A stretch of 62,000 nucleotides of DNA from Symbiodinium natans (GCA_905221605.1 CAJNDS010002191.1:784526-846525); one strand, 5' to 3'; shown: positions 11,390 to 22,940, counted from the first letter of the stretch. Program-made: numbers and translations. The notes: a model not told the origin generated them from the sequence alone.

Positions 11390-11474
11390 TTAGGGTTTAG
11401 GGTTTAGGGTTTAGGGTTTAGGGTTTAGGGTTTAGGGTTTAGGGTTTAGGGTTTAGGGTTTAGGGTTTAGGGTT
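11390..11474. repeat. telomere-like tract, perfect TTTAGGG
   Basis: About twelve perfect TTTAGGG units, interstitial and not at a sequence end. Confidence 0.95.
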
Positions 11475-12599
11475 TTGGTGTGGTTCTTCCTTGGGTGTCC
11501 CTTTCCGAATGCTGATGGTGGTTATCCAAACATGACCATCACGTAGAGATTTGTGCATCGGGTTCTGAATATCTGCAAGGTTTCCGGCGATTGGACTCCC
11601 TGGGTTGTTTAGGGTTCGGGCTCAGTTCAGGGGGATTTTGGACAATTGTGGGGTAAAGAATGCTGAGAGTTCAGGTCGCGTGTGCTCACGGAGCAGGAGG
11701 CACGGAGCCAGGAGGCTTGGCTCGGAGCTGTGGCCAGGTCGAAAGTTAGGAAGTTCCGGGTTTTGGCCTTTGCTCTGCCTGTTGAGGCCGGGCTGCAAGA
11801 GTTTTAGGCCCCCCCCCCCCCCAAACCATCCCAGCCTACCTCGCGCCACGCTCCGGAGCTTTCACATGCGGCCGCGGCCGCGTTGAAACAGATCACCTGC
11901 ACGGGGCTTAGGGCCTTAGGGTTGAGGCTCTGAATGCTCCCCGGCTCGGTTCAAACAGGAAATTCATACGTGCACATGTATCAAAAAGTGTATGTATACA
12001 TGCATGCTCATAGAGCATGTTACTATCAATGTCTCTTGCGTGTTATCAGATGGTAATGTTCAGAGTCGCTTCTGCCCGCATGTCTTGCAGCCCAGTTGCA
12101 TCTGGAACGATGCCCATCGAGATCATCCTTAGTGCATTTGTGTGTCACACCTATGTGCGCGCGACGCAAGGCTCATGCCAATATTGACGTTAAATATTAA
12201 TGGTATAAATACGAAAACAAATATGTTAATTGAATCAAAATTATAATTGATTTAGCTGCTAAAGCCCTGAACCAAGAAAACCGCACCAGGCCCAGAAAGC
12301 CGAAACCCTACTCCTCGCCTCTGCGCCCCGATCTGAGAGCCGGGCCCTTCCAGCAGAGAAAGCGCCATCGTCCACTGGAAGCCTGGACAGTCTAAAGGAG
12401 AGTCCCTTAAAGGAAACTTTGAGCCTTAAGCCCACAACCGAAAGGTTGAGGGTACTGCCTTGTGCGTCTGACGGACCCTGCTGCAACCCCTCTTGCCACG
12501 CCATCGGACGAGGATTCACCTTCAAAGGCTAGCCACTCAGCGCTCAAGCCGCCTGCAGCGACCTCTGAAGTCCTACCGTATATTCTCAAGATGCACAAC

Positions 12600-12699
12600 G
12601 AGAACGCCCTCCACAAGAGCAAGGCCACAGAATCATGGCGCCTTTCTCACAGGCACTGATCGTAGCGCTGTAGCTCACCACATCCGGTGGGTGCTTGGC
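12600..12699 (-). CDS. PPR exon with probable frame break
   Basis: After an AG acceptor (12701-12700) the frame reads KHPPDVVSYSATISACEKGA, a near-consensus PPR helix A. Continuation into helix B (LLLWRAFSL) needs a change of frame, so the unit may be decayed or spliced nearby. Confidence 0.5.
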
Positions 12700-13151
12700 C
12701 TTTCGGGACTGCTTGTTCGGGCTTTGCTGGGTCTTGCCAGTGGCGTAGTTGAATTAGGTGACTTAGGTGAATGTTTTTGAAGGTACAGCGACCACAGGGA
12801 CCCCGCAATGGCAGCATTCAGGCTCACCGGAGCCCCATGACGGCAAGGGATCGCCCTGCATAAGCCGACAACGGAGGCTGTTTCCACCACAAGATCCCAG
12901 TAGTTTTTTTTTTTTTTTTTTTTGGGGGGGGGGGGGTGGGGGTGGTGCGCAGAACCCCTAATTCCGAATCCGAAGGCACGAGGCCAAACCGCAAGGACTG
13001 AAGGACTGAAGGAAACGCGCGGAAAGCCAAACCCAAACCCTGCAGGGTCACAAGACATGTGAGTAAAATGAGCGGCAAGCCGGGAATGTAACCTCAAAAG
13101 CCCTAAACCCTAAACCCTAAACCCTAAACCAAAGGGTGCAGGAGCCCCTAC

Positions 13152-13211
13152 CTTGCCCATGCCGTGCAACAGCAGCAGGGCCACTTCCCAGCGTGCGCAC
13201 GCCTCGCACGC
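13152..13211 (-). CDS. 60-base PPR half-unit exon
   Basis: Acceptor GGACCTAG and donor AAG, then GTAGGG bound exactly 20 in-phase codons: ACEACARWEVALLLLHGMGK. This is the end of helix A plus helix B of a PPR unit. It is a clean example of one exon per half-repeat. Confidence 0.6.
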
Positions 13212-13283
13212 CTAGGTCCGAGCTAGGGCCCTTGAACCTTTCGTGCTGCTGGCCTTGTTCCACGGACCCCGAAACCTGTAAAG

Positions 13284-13284
<1 letters not shown>

Positions 13285-13349
<65 letters not shown>
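13285..13349. repeat. CA microsatellite
   Basis: About 32 CA dinucleotides without interruption. Confidence 0.95.
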
Positions 13350-13350
<1 letters not shown>

Positions 13351-13529
13351 TCCCTACAATCCCTGTGCAACCGCTGGTCAAAGAACGTTCCGAGCGCTGC
13401 GCAGTTCCACCCCAAATCTATCAAATCTAAACCCCCAAAATCGTAGGACGCCCCTTTCTGCATCCGGGCTACGATGTCCTGCCCGGAAAATCCCTACCCT
13501 GAACCCTCAATCCTAAACCCTACACTTTG

Positions 13530-13620
13530 AAAGTCGCAAGCCCCAAAGTAAGAGGCCACGCCCAGGCCCAGGGGCAGAGATGCAGGCGTTGAAGGTCACG
13601 GTATCCGCTCGCAGCCAGGC
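13530..13620 (-). CDS. PPR exon
   Basis: After acceptor CACACCCAG the frame contains WLRADTVTFNACISAPGPGR, matching PPR helix A (D-T-V-T-F-N). A TTTAGGG tract lies directly upstream of the acceptor on the sense side. Confidence 0.55.
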
Positions 13621-13629
13621 CTGGGTGTG

Positions 13630-13760
13630 GGGTTTAGTTAGGGCTTAGGGCTTAGGGTTTAGGGTTTAGGGTGTTTAGGGTGTTTAGGGTGTTTAGGGTG
13701 TTTAGGGAGTTTAGGGAGTTTAGGGCTTAGGGCTTAGTGGGCTTAGGGTGTAGGGCTTAC
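13630..13760. repeat. telomere-like tract with spaced units
   Basis: TTTAGGG units alternate with GTG or AG spacers (GTGTTTAGGG, GAGTTTAGG) and with GCTTAGG units. Confidence 0.85.
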
Positions 13761-14174
13761 CCGAAATTCTTCCATAAACCCAAAAACCCAAGTCCAAACT
13801 CTCGCATCCAAACCTCTGTTCTGATCTGGGAATCAGCACCGTCCATGCGCACCCCCAAATTGGCAACAGCATCCGTAGCTCTACGGCAGACCCCAAACCC
13901 TAAACCCTAAAGCCATGATGGATACCTGTAATCACGGGACCTTTAGGAACGGAGCTCAGGTTCTTGAGGGCTGAACTGTTGAGGGCTCGACACCGGGGAA
14001 TCCCCAGCAATTCTTGCCCCAGAAAAAAAGAGAGCTCTGAAGTCTGGCATGTTCTCCTTGAAATGGTACACAAACCAACACAAATCTGGCACCCAATCTT
14101 ATAGTTGGGACCCAAACCTTGCAACGCCCCTTTTCGGCTAAAAGCCATACACACCACCCACCCACACACACACA

Positions 14175-14272
14175 CACTCGAAGACAAAGGGCGTGTGGCA
14201 GCGCAAACAGAAGGATCAGCGCCTGCTCCCAGCGGCACGCTCGTTCGCAAGCACTGATAGCAGCATTGTAGC
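14175..14272 (-). CDS. PPR exon
   Basis: After an AG acceptor (14274-14273) the frame reads GYNAAISACERACRWEQALI and continues LLFALPHAL. This is a near-consensus PPR unit covering both helices. A frame stop just upstream falls in the intron. Confidence 0.65.
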
Positions 14273-14896
14273 CTCAGCTGGCTCGCTCACTCTCGCTCAT
14301 TTTCTCGGGCTCGTTTTCTCGCTCATCTTCTCCCAACACGACAATACCTCAAAAAGCCCAGTAAATTCTGCAGTTAAACCCCCAACATACCCAAAAACAA
14401 AACCCTACCAAACAGGATCAGTAAGGGGCTGATGACATCGGCCGCTATGCGGCAGGCACGCTGGGCCTGTGCCGGGCTGAGGTGCGTAGGTGGATGACGG
14501 AGTTCGGCTTTCTGTTGCCACCCTGGTATTAGAACAAGTGAAATTAGGCCATGCAAGGGATCTAGCCTGATACGGGATATAAGCTCAACCCACCAACCCA
14601 CCCACACACGGGCGCGGCACGATGCCTGCCTTGTGAAGCTTTAGGGGGACGGGGGGAGCTTCGGTCTTCGGGTTTCCCTGAACCCATATACCACAAACCC
14701 GCTTTCAAGAAGGCTTCCTAAGGTTGGGGTTGTCAGGGTTAGATTTTGCAGGCGTCAATGTGCTTGGGGGGCTCGAGCTCGAAACCGTGATTTTTTGGTG
14801 GGGCTTTGGTTACCATAAAATCAACCCCGTCTCCTCCGCCAAGTCAGGCCAAGAAACAACCAGGCCCTAAACGCTGAACCAAACCCTAAACCCTGC

Positions 14897-14958
14897 ACGC
14901 GCCTGGAGCAGCTCGATGGCTGCCTCCCAGCGTCGTGCGGCACCAGCTGACGACGCGC
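14897..14958 (-). CDS. PPR half-unit exon ending in a telomere-like donor
   Basis: The frame contains ARRWEAAIELLQARA, a PPR helix B. The exon runs directly into GGGTTTAGGG, so the likely donor GT is the first dinucleotide of a telomere-like unit. Confidence 0.5.
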
Positions 14959-15607
14959 AGGCCGAGAAGCCTCAGGCTCTTGACTTCCCCTCGAACCATC
15001 AGAATCATATGGGGTTTGCATATCCGCCGAGGCCTCGGGCCGCAGGAGTCTAGGTTGCACAAACCAGGCACCCCACCTCTAATCCCCTCCTCAACAATTT
15101 TGCACCCCTTTCACTTTATTTTGGATTTTTGGCCTCCTATACAGGTTACGCATCAGCAGGAAAGTGTTCAATCTCTTCAGGAGACTATAGAAGCCTCTGG
15201 CAGCTTGGGTATGAGGGGACTTCGAAGCTCACAATAGCATGAGCTGGGGAGGATTCACAGTAAGCGACAGGCAAACTTATCTCTAAGGTCACAGCTTGAC
15301 TGACGTGAAACATTCAAGCCGCGAGTTCGGGGCAACTGCGCGCCTTTGCCCCCCTACTCAGAGACAGAAATGGGTTTAGGTCCTGTTTAGGGTTGAGGGC
15401 TCGATCAGTTTCTGCTCTCCTCCCGGACAACTGATCTCGAAATTATGAACTATGAACTCCCCTGTTGCATCCAAAGAGTCCGGCAACGCAAGGCCAGGCA
15501 TCAAGCAAAAACTTTTCGCTCCTTTCTGACTATGTGGGCGAAAAAGAAGCCTGGCCTTTCCATTGCTGTGCCTCTGCTAAGCCATTGCGGCCAAACTCAA
15601 TCAGATC

Positions 15608-15780
15608 TCACGTCCTTGTAACAGAACATACAGCCATCCTGATGCCTGCTGAGACTACCACCCGTCCTAGGGCCAATTTTCTTGAATATCCACCCATGTG
15701 TTGAGTTTCCCAAGAAAGCATCTGAATCTCAGCCAACGCTGACTGCCATTCTTTGGGTTCATAAGGGCAAGCAGCAGCTT
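15608..15780 (-). CDS. PPR-like exon
   Basis: After acceptor TTGTTGCAAG the frame reads ...YEPKEWQSALAEIQMLSWET, matching PPR helix B (KEW-x-x-AL). It stays open to a stop near 15608, but the real donor may be earlier. Confidence 0.45.
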
Positions 15781-16136
15781 CTTGCAACAAATCTTTGGGG
15801 ACCTCTACACCTCTGCATGTCCCGATGCACCGGAACGATACAACAGAGTGGGGTCTTGTCGCCTTCGGAAATATGGCCCAATCCAGACTGCTGCCGCAAA
15901 TTTCCTACGACCAATGCATCAAATACCCGAGAAAAAGGACCGATAAGCTGCCAAAACCCAAAACACGGCATCCCGCTTGGCCTGACCGACTTGACTGAAG
16001 CATCTGAAAGAAAACATAGCGCCCTAAACCCCACGTCCTATATGCGTGACCCGCAAAACCCCAAGAACCCCAGACTCTGGGCCCCAGACTCAATCGACAC
16101 CTTAACACACCCTAAGCCGCCCAGTAACCCGGGCCG

Positions 16137-16202
16137 GCAGCGGCATTGCCGGCACGGCTGTGTGCCAGGAGGCCCAGGGCTTGTGGCCAGGTCGAGGCCA
16201 CC
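16137..16202 (-). CDS. degenerate PPR-like exon
   Basis: The frame VASTWPQALGLLAHSRAG resembles PPR helix B. A variant of the intron motif (CTAGGCAGGCGTGGCACAAA on minus, 16236-16260) lies about 30-55 bases upstream of the acceptor. Confidence 0.35.
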
Positions 16203-16507
16203 CTTTTTGTAGGGAGCTCGGGTTTAGGGTTTTGGTTTGTGCCACGCCTGCCTAGCTCACAGGCGAACTCTACAGTAGGCCACAGCTAACCACTGCAGTT
16301 GCCCCACAGTAGCCTGGCGGCTAGAACGATTCAGCACAGTCTCAATCCGACGCACCAAGCAAGTACCTAAAATGAACTAAACCGCACTAACCCTAAAACC
16401 AAGATGTTGTCTCATGCTGCAATGCTGTGTCCTGCTTCATTCTGTGGCCCCTCTCGAGGGCAGCCCGAAATGTGAATAGCGAGCCCCCTCTCGTTTACTA
16501 ACATCAG

Positions 16508-16800
16508 GTCTGTTTTATGCCCCTCCCCGCACAGTCCTTTGGACACCCTATTATCAAACTGCCAAGTTTCAACATGCATACAATGGTAACACCTCCCCTA
16601 ATATCGAGGAAATTGACATTTTTGCGCCCCCCTCCATCCCTCCAACGAAAGGTCCAACGAAAGAGCCCAGTTCGAGTCCGACAACGAGTCCAACAAAGAA
16701 GCCGAGCACAAGTCCGACTGGCAGTCCAACGTTGACACCGACTGTGGATCCAACGACTACCAAAACCAAGCTGGCGACGAGAATGTGTCTGTCGAAAGCT
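16508..16800 (+). CDS. possible exon, Pro/Thr-repeat protein
   Basis: After an acceptor-like ACTAACATCAG the plus strand is open to 16989. It begins GLFYAPPRTVLWTPYYQT and passes into SPT/KPST repeats (about 16640-16760), the PT-rich linkers common in secreted algal proteins. No start codon is present, so it would be an internal exon. The mirror-image Val/Gly frame on minus is treated as antisense. Downstream bases are T-rich and may be intron. Confidence 0.4.
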
Positions 16801-16825
16801 GTTTTGATGGATAGATTTGGGCGTT

Positions 16826-17311
16826 TCATGTCGTCGATAAAGACTCAGGTGGCGGATTTGGCTGGTTTGTTTGTCTTGTGGGATTTCTTGTTTTTCTTTG
16901 AATTGTTGTGGCCAGAGTTTGGGCTTTCTGACGGAAATCGAAGTGGAGATGACTCGTTTGCTTGGAGCGGAAGATTCTTCTTAGTTTAAAGGGTTTAGGG
17001 GGCGGAGGTTTCTTGGGAGTTTTTTTGACAGGAGGGGGTTTGAGTATTTCTTCAAGATCCTCAGTGTCAATATCGAGCCCAAGATGGGCACGTGTCGTAG
17101 CATCTCGGACTGGGGGGTTTAAGTGGTAGAAGCGTTCTTGGACAGCCCTGTTAAAGAGGCTATTGAAGGTTTTGATGTGGGGGATTGGTGGGGTGGAGGG
17201 CCTAGCGGGTGGGGGTCGTGGAGGAGGGGAGGAATGGTAGTAGATAGGCACAGGTTGATTGTTTTTATTTTTGTGGTGATGTGTGGGTTTTTTAGTCAAA
17301 AGTGCCACCAA
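16826..17311 (-). CDS. open frame of unusual composition, unknown
   Basis: 161 codons on minus. The central stretch (PPVRDATTRAHLGLDIDTED, then a Lys/Pro-rich segment) reads like protein, but the ends are low-complexity. The region is more A/C-rich on this strand than its neighbours. It overlaps the plus-strand frame ending at 16989, so at most one is real there. Confidence 0.3.
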   Translation of the reverse strand: MVALLTKKPTHHHKNKNNQPVPIYYHSSPPPRPPPARPSTPPIPHIKTFNSLFNRAVQERFYHLNPPVRDATTRAHLGLDIDTEDLEEILKPPPVKKTPKKPPPPKPFKLRRIFRSKQTSHLHFDFRQKAQTLATTIQRKTRNPTRQTNQPNPPPESLSTT

Positions 17312-18376
17312 TACAGGTCAAAAGCAAGGTACAGACAGTCTAAATTGGATGTTTGTGTTTTTTGTTTTTTTGGTGATTAGGTTTGTTTTGGCATGGACCT
17401 GACCTGGTGACGTTCCTTTGTTTTCTTTTTGTGTTTTTTGTTTTTTTGGCAGGACATGACCTTACCTGATGGTTGTTCTTTGAATGATGCCTTGGTGAGG
17501 CAGTTGAAATTGGATATGCGTGCAAATTTGTTGTGTTTTCAGGGTTTTTTGGAATGGATGTATTTGGCGTTTTTGTGGGTGTGATGCGGATGGGGAACTT
17601 CCTGGAAAATTCCACTCCATGGAGGTCCAGCAAAGAAAGGCCCAAATCCCTGCAACCCTCGTGCTACAGACCTCTACAGTCAAGTGGGCTTTTGAAGCTG
17701 GGCAGCTCACAAGCGCTGATCGCCGAGCTGAAGCATTTCCTCAGATGGGTTCGGTCACCATATCGGACGTTACGGGTTAGCCTGCCGGCGAAAAGTCACC
17801 AAAAGGCAATCTCACTGAAAACCAAAGCACCTAACGAGCGCCAAATGGAGTGTAGCCCAATCACCGGTGCATCGGCGCATTTCAACATGGGGCCGCTGCC
17901 TACTGCACTTCTCCTGCACACCGACTCGCAACCGATCGCAACTTCCAGAGAAGCCCCCCCCGGGCACCAGCTGTCCTTTTGAGGAGCTACCGAAGCCGTG
18001 TGCAGCTACGGTGCCATCGATCTTTGCGCGGAGCCTTTTCTCTTGCCTCTAACCTGGTCGTGTTCTTGGGGAGGGTCTGAGAGTTTCAGCTGGTGTATTG
18101 CACAGAGTGAATCGGCATTTCGGAATGTTTGGGGTTCCGGGTTGAACATGGTAGCTCGTTCTGGGTTTTTCTGCTTCTACTTCCTTGGCAAAAGGCGGAG
18201 AAGAACCGGGCTGTCAAGCCAGAGAAAGCCTCGAACTGCCCCGGGCTCTGCCCCCAAGGCACAAGCAAAGCGCACCACGCCAACGGCCATCTCTGGCGAA
18301 AGCGCGGATGATGCTGCTGGGACCTGAGTTCGAGGACAGTGTTTTAAAGCATCAAGACTCGGAACCCTGAACCAAG

Positions 18377-18796
18377 ATGTCCTCCTGGACCCATAGAACA
18401 CCCTTTGTTTCAACTTTCAACCCAGCCCAGCTAAAACCTGAACCTTGGGCAACAGGCATGATAGGGAAGATGAACGACCTGGACAAACTGAGGTCAGGCT
18501 TCACCCGGCAGAGAGACATATGGGTGTATACACGAGTGGCAGCCGTATTAGGGTTTCGACTCTTACGCTGGCGCACGGGCAAGGCTCTGATAGAATCCAG
18601 ACAAGACATGGAAGTGGCCCTAAGAAACCAGCAGTGTATCACTCATGCAGCTCCCCAGAAGCAGACGGTTGTTCGGTGTTTTCTTGCAGTCTTGCGTTCA
18701 GGTGCTTTTCGGGATCAGCTGGGATCCTCACTTTTAGAACACTGGCCAGCCCTTGACCTGACCCAAGCTCAACAAAACAAAACTCCGACCTTCTAA
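18377..18796 (+). CDS. 139-codon open frame, unknown
   Basis: An uninterrupted plus-strand frame with ATG start and mixed composition (KMNDLDKLRSGFTRQRDIWV in the middle). No family is recognised, and it lies antisense to the usual coding strand of the region. Confidence 0.3.
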   Translation: MSSWTHRTPFVSTFNPAQLKPEPWATGMIGKMNDLDKLRSGFTRQRDIWVYTRVAAVLGFRLLRWRTGKALIESRQDMEVALRNQQCITHAAPQKQTVVRCFLAVLRSGAFRDQLGSSLLEHWPALDLTQAQQNKTPTF

Positions 18797-19297
18797 AGCT
18801 CCACTCGCCCCCGGCCGCACCAATTGTACCCTAAACCCTTAACCCTAAACCCTAGACCCTGAAGTCTGCCGAATCTCCAGCCGCGCAGCTTGGGGCCACT
18901 TCGCCCTCCCCTGCAAGCTCTGTAGCCTGGAGCCAGGCAGCGGCGTTGCCACAGGCCTCGCCAGGTCTGGTTGGGAGAGTTTAGGATGAGACCGGGTCCC
19001 CCCCCCTCCCCCAAAAGAAAAATACTTTGCAAATGTTTGCAGTTGAGCTTTCTGAGGACTGTCATGTGAACCACCGCACCAGGAATGCCTTCAAAGCTCT
19101 CTGCTCAAGTAGACGTCTAATCCTAGTCCATTGGGTTCAAGCCACATCCTGTTCCAAACACATTTTGGCTGACTTTTTGAACGTGCTTACACCGCCGAAA
19201 CCTTCAAGAAACCTAGACTTGGGTAGCTCGGCAGTACATTCCATATCCGTGAAACTATGCTTTCGGACTCAAACTCGTTTCACACCCTTTACATCTC

Positions 19298-19375
19298 CAA
19301 CCCTCCACCAATTGCTCGTCACCGCGGCTGCGGCCGCGCTGTTGAAAGCCACGCTGTCCGCTCGCAAGCATGCAA
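19298..19375 (-). CDS. PPR-like exon
   Basis: The frame CLRADSVAFNSAAAAAVTS matches PPR helix A (R-A-D-S-V-A-F-N). Confidence 0.4.
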
Positions 19376-19724
19376 GTTGTATGCACCTGGTTGCTCAGGT
19401 CTAAACCCTGAACCGAAATCCTAGAGCCCGGAAACGCTTTAGGCAAGCAAAAATATGTACTTACACCCGTTGACCCCACCGACACCTCCAAGCAAACTCC
19501 TGCTGGGGGCTCTGGGTGTGTGTGTGTGTGGGTAAACCCCTCATGTCGTTCTGGATGTAAGGTCCGGTGTACCTTCGCGCGGCGCCAACAACCAAACTTT
19601 ACATGCGCGTCGGCTGGTCTTCAGACTTTTTGCCCCATGCACCCCCCCGCCACCCCCCAACAAGCCTCTGAACCCCCAAACTTGGACCCCCAAACCACCC
19701 CATGCCCCCCCTAATCCCCACGGC

Positions 19725-19807
19725 TCTCTCAGCCCAGGGCTTCAGCATCCGCAGCGCCGAGTCCCATACAGCAGCCGCAGCGTGGGCCGCCAGGCTGGCG
19801 CTGGAGC
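19725..19807 (-). CDS. PPR-like exon
   Basis: After acceptor CTTGGGTAG the frame contains AHAAAAVWDSALRMLKPWAE, matching PPR helix B (WDSALRML). Confidence 0.45.
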
Positions 19808-20646
19808 CTACCCAAGTTGGGGCACATGTTGGGCTTCTGGCCGGGGGGTGGGGGGGGTGTCAGTGCTTCTTTGAGGGTCTCCTTGGGGGATGCTTGGGCT
19901 TGACGGGTTCAAGGGTCCCAGTTTCGGCCTACATGACTGTTGGCGGCGGTCTCGGCGTTGGCTTGCAGGTTCAGCAGTTTGTGGGGGCTTGGGGTGCAGC
20001 GCCGGGCAGCAGATCAGGTTCGGCGGCAAGCCAGCGATCGCGGATGTCCCGACGAGCTCTGCAGCCTGGGAACAACTTCTCGTGGAGCCATTGTCTCTCA
20101 GTCTCAGGGTTAGGGTTTAGGGTTGAGGGCTTGCCTAGTTGGCTCGGACCACACGGCAGAGCTGCAAATAGGTCCAGTTGTATCCAATGCCGTTCTTAGT
20201 TGGTGGAGTGATTTGTCTGGTTAATTCCGCTAACGAACGAGACCTTAACTGCTAAATCATGTAACCACAGTTGCATGGGCAACTTCTTACAGTAGAGGGA
20301 CTTTGTGTGTCTAACGCAAGGATTAAGTCGGTTTTCGCCAGTATAGATGCGTGAGGTTCGAGGTGTTGATGGTCTGTCGCATTCATCAACCAAAAACCCT
20401 GCAATATTCGCAAGCCAAACTCGCAACAAAGCAGACCTCTGCCCAAAGGTCTCGCAGACAGTTGGCCTTTAAGTAGCCCCATAAGGGCCCATGCATGCCT
20501 GCCTGGTGCCAGAGTGCCGCCACTGCTAGCGCACCCAGCGATGAGGCGAGGCCTCTACATGGGCCGTGGGTTTAGGGTTTAGGGTTGTTCAAAAGCAAGG
20601 GTTGATAGGGTTCAGGTTTATGTCCAAGTAGGTTCCCCAGCGGATC

Positions 20647-20810
20647 CTATCTCTGAAAACGCAAAATCAGTGTCGGCCGTTTGTTTGGTGTTCGGGGTTT
20701 GGCATGGGATCTTGAAGCCTCTCTAAGAATCGGCCGCTTGCCCTTGCTGTCCTCAATCTCTGGGTCAGCTCGGGCCTGCCGAAGAAAGACCCCCAGCCAA
20801 TGCACCGAGT
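20647..20810 (-). CDS. possible 3'-terminal exon, basic protein
   Basis: The minus frame ends in a stop at 20647 with a Lys/Arg-rich tail (LRQARADPEIEDSKGKRPIL and onward). The charged composition suggests real coding. No family is recognised. Confidence 0.35.
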
Positions 20811-21165
20811 AAGAGAGAGGGGGGGGGTTGCTCGACCCAGCCCCCACCAAAACCCTAAACGCCCCCCCGAGCTCCCGCAGCGTCGCGGCGCAGCGAGGCC
20901 GCTGCAAGGCAGCGGAGGAGGGCGGAAGCACGGCGCCAGGCGCAAGCCTCAGGGGGGTTCGGGAGGGTCTCGGGATGCACCCGACACCCGGCCCAAGCCT
21001 TGCTTTCCTTCTTTCTGTCTTTCTGTCATGCTTTCATTCTAGTGAATGACAACCACGAGGATCCCACCCAAAAGGCACTCAAGACGATGCTGGGCTCAGA
21101 AGACGGAGGAGAGCGGTGGGAGCGCCGCCGCGGACGCCACTGCGTCATTCTTTCTTCTGCCATGA

Positions 21166-22020
21166 TTTCATTCATTTCATTCATTTCATTCATTTCATTC
21201 ATTTCATTCATTTCATTCATTTCATTCATTTCATTCATTTCATTCATTTCATTCATTTCATTCATTTCATTCATTCATGCCTTCCTTCATTCCTTCATTC
21301 ATTTCATTCATTCATTCCTTTCATTCCTTCCTTCATTCATTCCTTCATTCGTTCATTCATTTCGTTGATTAATTCCTTTCATTCCTTCCTTCATTCATTC
21401 ATTCATCCCATTCATTCATTCATTCATTCATTCATTTCATTCATTCATTCCTTTCATTCCTTCCTTCCTTCCTTCATTCGTTCAATCATTCATTCCATTA
21501 TTCCATTCATTCATTTCATTCATTCTATTTATTTCATTCATTTCATTCATTTCATTCATTCATCCCATTCATTCATTTCATTCATTTCATCCATTTCATC
21601 CATTTCATCCATTTCATTCATTTCATTCATTTCATTCATTTCATTCATTTCATTCATTTCATTCACTTCATTCACTTCATTCATTTCATTCATTTCATTC
21701 ATTTCATTCATTTCATTCATGTCATTCATGTCATTCATTTCATTCATCTCATTCATCTCATTCATCTCATTCATCTCATTCATTCATTTCAGTCATTCAT
21801 TATTTCATTTCATTTCATTTCATTACATTTCATTTCATTTCATTTCATTCCATTCATTCTTTCAGTATTTCATTTCATTTCATTTCATTTCATGTCATTC
21901 ATTTCATTGATTCATTCATCCTGTCATTTCATGTCATTTCATTTCATTTCATTTCACTTCATTTCGTTTCATTTCGTTTCATCTCATTCCATTCCATTCC
22001 ATTCCAGTCCATTCCATTCA
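21166..22020. repeat. TTCAT / TTTCATTCA microsatellite
   Basis: About 850 bp of TTTCATTCA and TTCAT units with point variants (CATCTCATT, CATGTCATT). Frames of up to 264 codons across it (FISFIS, FIHFIH) are artefacts. Confidence 0.97.
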
Positions 22021-22035
22021 TTCATTCCTTCTGCA

Positions 22036-22541
22036 GCGCTATCTCTGAAGGGCGGCAATCCGAGTGCGAGACGAAACATGAGTCCGATGCACAAAAAGCG
22101 CAACTGGGGAACTGGGTACCGAAAGCACTCCGGCAGCAGCGTTGCCTCCACTATAACATACAGGTCATGACCCCACAGCCCCTGGAAGCTGTTCGGCATG
22201 ACTGAGGGGACCCCGCTGAGAAACAAGCGCACAGGACATACTTCCACGATACTTTCCTGGAGCACAAGGCGCAGGCATTGCAGCACCTGGTGACCTGTGA
22301 AATCTGGCCCCTGTAGCTGGCTCGTCAGCACGGCCCTGGCGTGTACCCAACCCTCCCTCGCATCCAAGCGGAAGAAATGTGGAGCCTCTTGATGGAACAG
22401 GACAAACACATGCACGGATCCATGGACGTTCCCCTGCAAGGAGCGACGGCGAAGGATCTGAACTTCCGGCTCTACCCAGAAGACGTTGTTGCCCGAAGGA
22501 TGCTGGAGCACTCCCCTGGACTGCCTCCAGTCCTCGCCCAA
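22036..22541 (-). CDS. open island between two TTCAT arrays, unknown
   Basis: A minus frame is open across the whole 500-bp island (for example FTGHQVLQCLRLVLQESIVE). The plus strand also gives protein-like segments (AEEMWSLLMEQDKHMHGSMD) but with two stops. Either the minus frame is a gene piece or the plus strand is a decayed copy. Strand is uncertain. Confidence 0.3.
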
Positions 22542-22574
22542 AGCTCCCCACTTCTGTTTGTCATTTGCTGCTGT

Positions 22575-22940
22575 TCACTCATTTCATTTCATGTCGTTTC
22601 ATTTCGTTTCACTTGATTTCATTCCATTTCATGCCAATTCATTCCATTTCATGCCATTTGATTCCATTTCATTCCATTCATTCATCTCATTCATCTCATT
22701 CATCTCATTAATTCCATTCATGTCATTCATTTCATTTCATTCCATTTCATTCCCTTTCATTCCAATACATTCCATTCATTCATCTCATTCATTTCATTCA
22801 TTTCATGCAATTCATTAATTTCAATCATTTCATTCATTTCATTTCCTTTTAATTTCATTTTCATTTCCGTTTCATTTCCTTTTCCTTCTCATTTCATTCC
22901 ATTTCATTCCATTTCATTCCATTTCATTCCATTTCATTCC
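22575..22940. repeat. TTCAT microsatellite, second block
   Basis: Second block of the same pentanucleotide family, more degenerate than the first, ending in TTCCATTTCA units. Confidence 0.95.

Noticed and set aside
11390-11474. TTTAGGG array as a chromosome end
   Set aside because: Arrays are internal, in both orientations, and coding sequence lies on both sides.
13117-13516. Cys-Val and Thr-His repeat frames
   Set aside because: Translation of the CA microsatellite.
16569-16829. Val/Gly-rich minus frame resembling membrane repeats
   Set aside because: Mirror image of the Pro/Thr repeat on plus.
21116-21910. 264-codon frame of Phe/Ile/His/Ser
   Set aside because: Translation of the TTCAT microsatellite.
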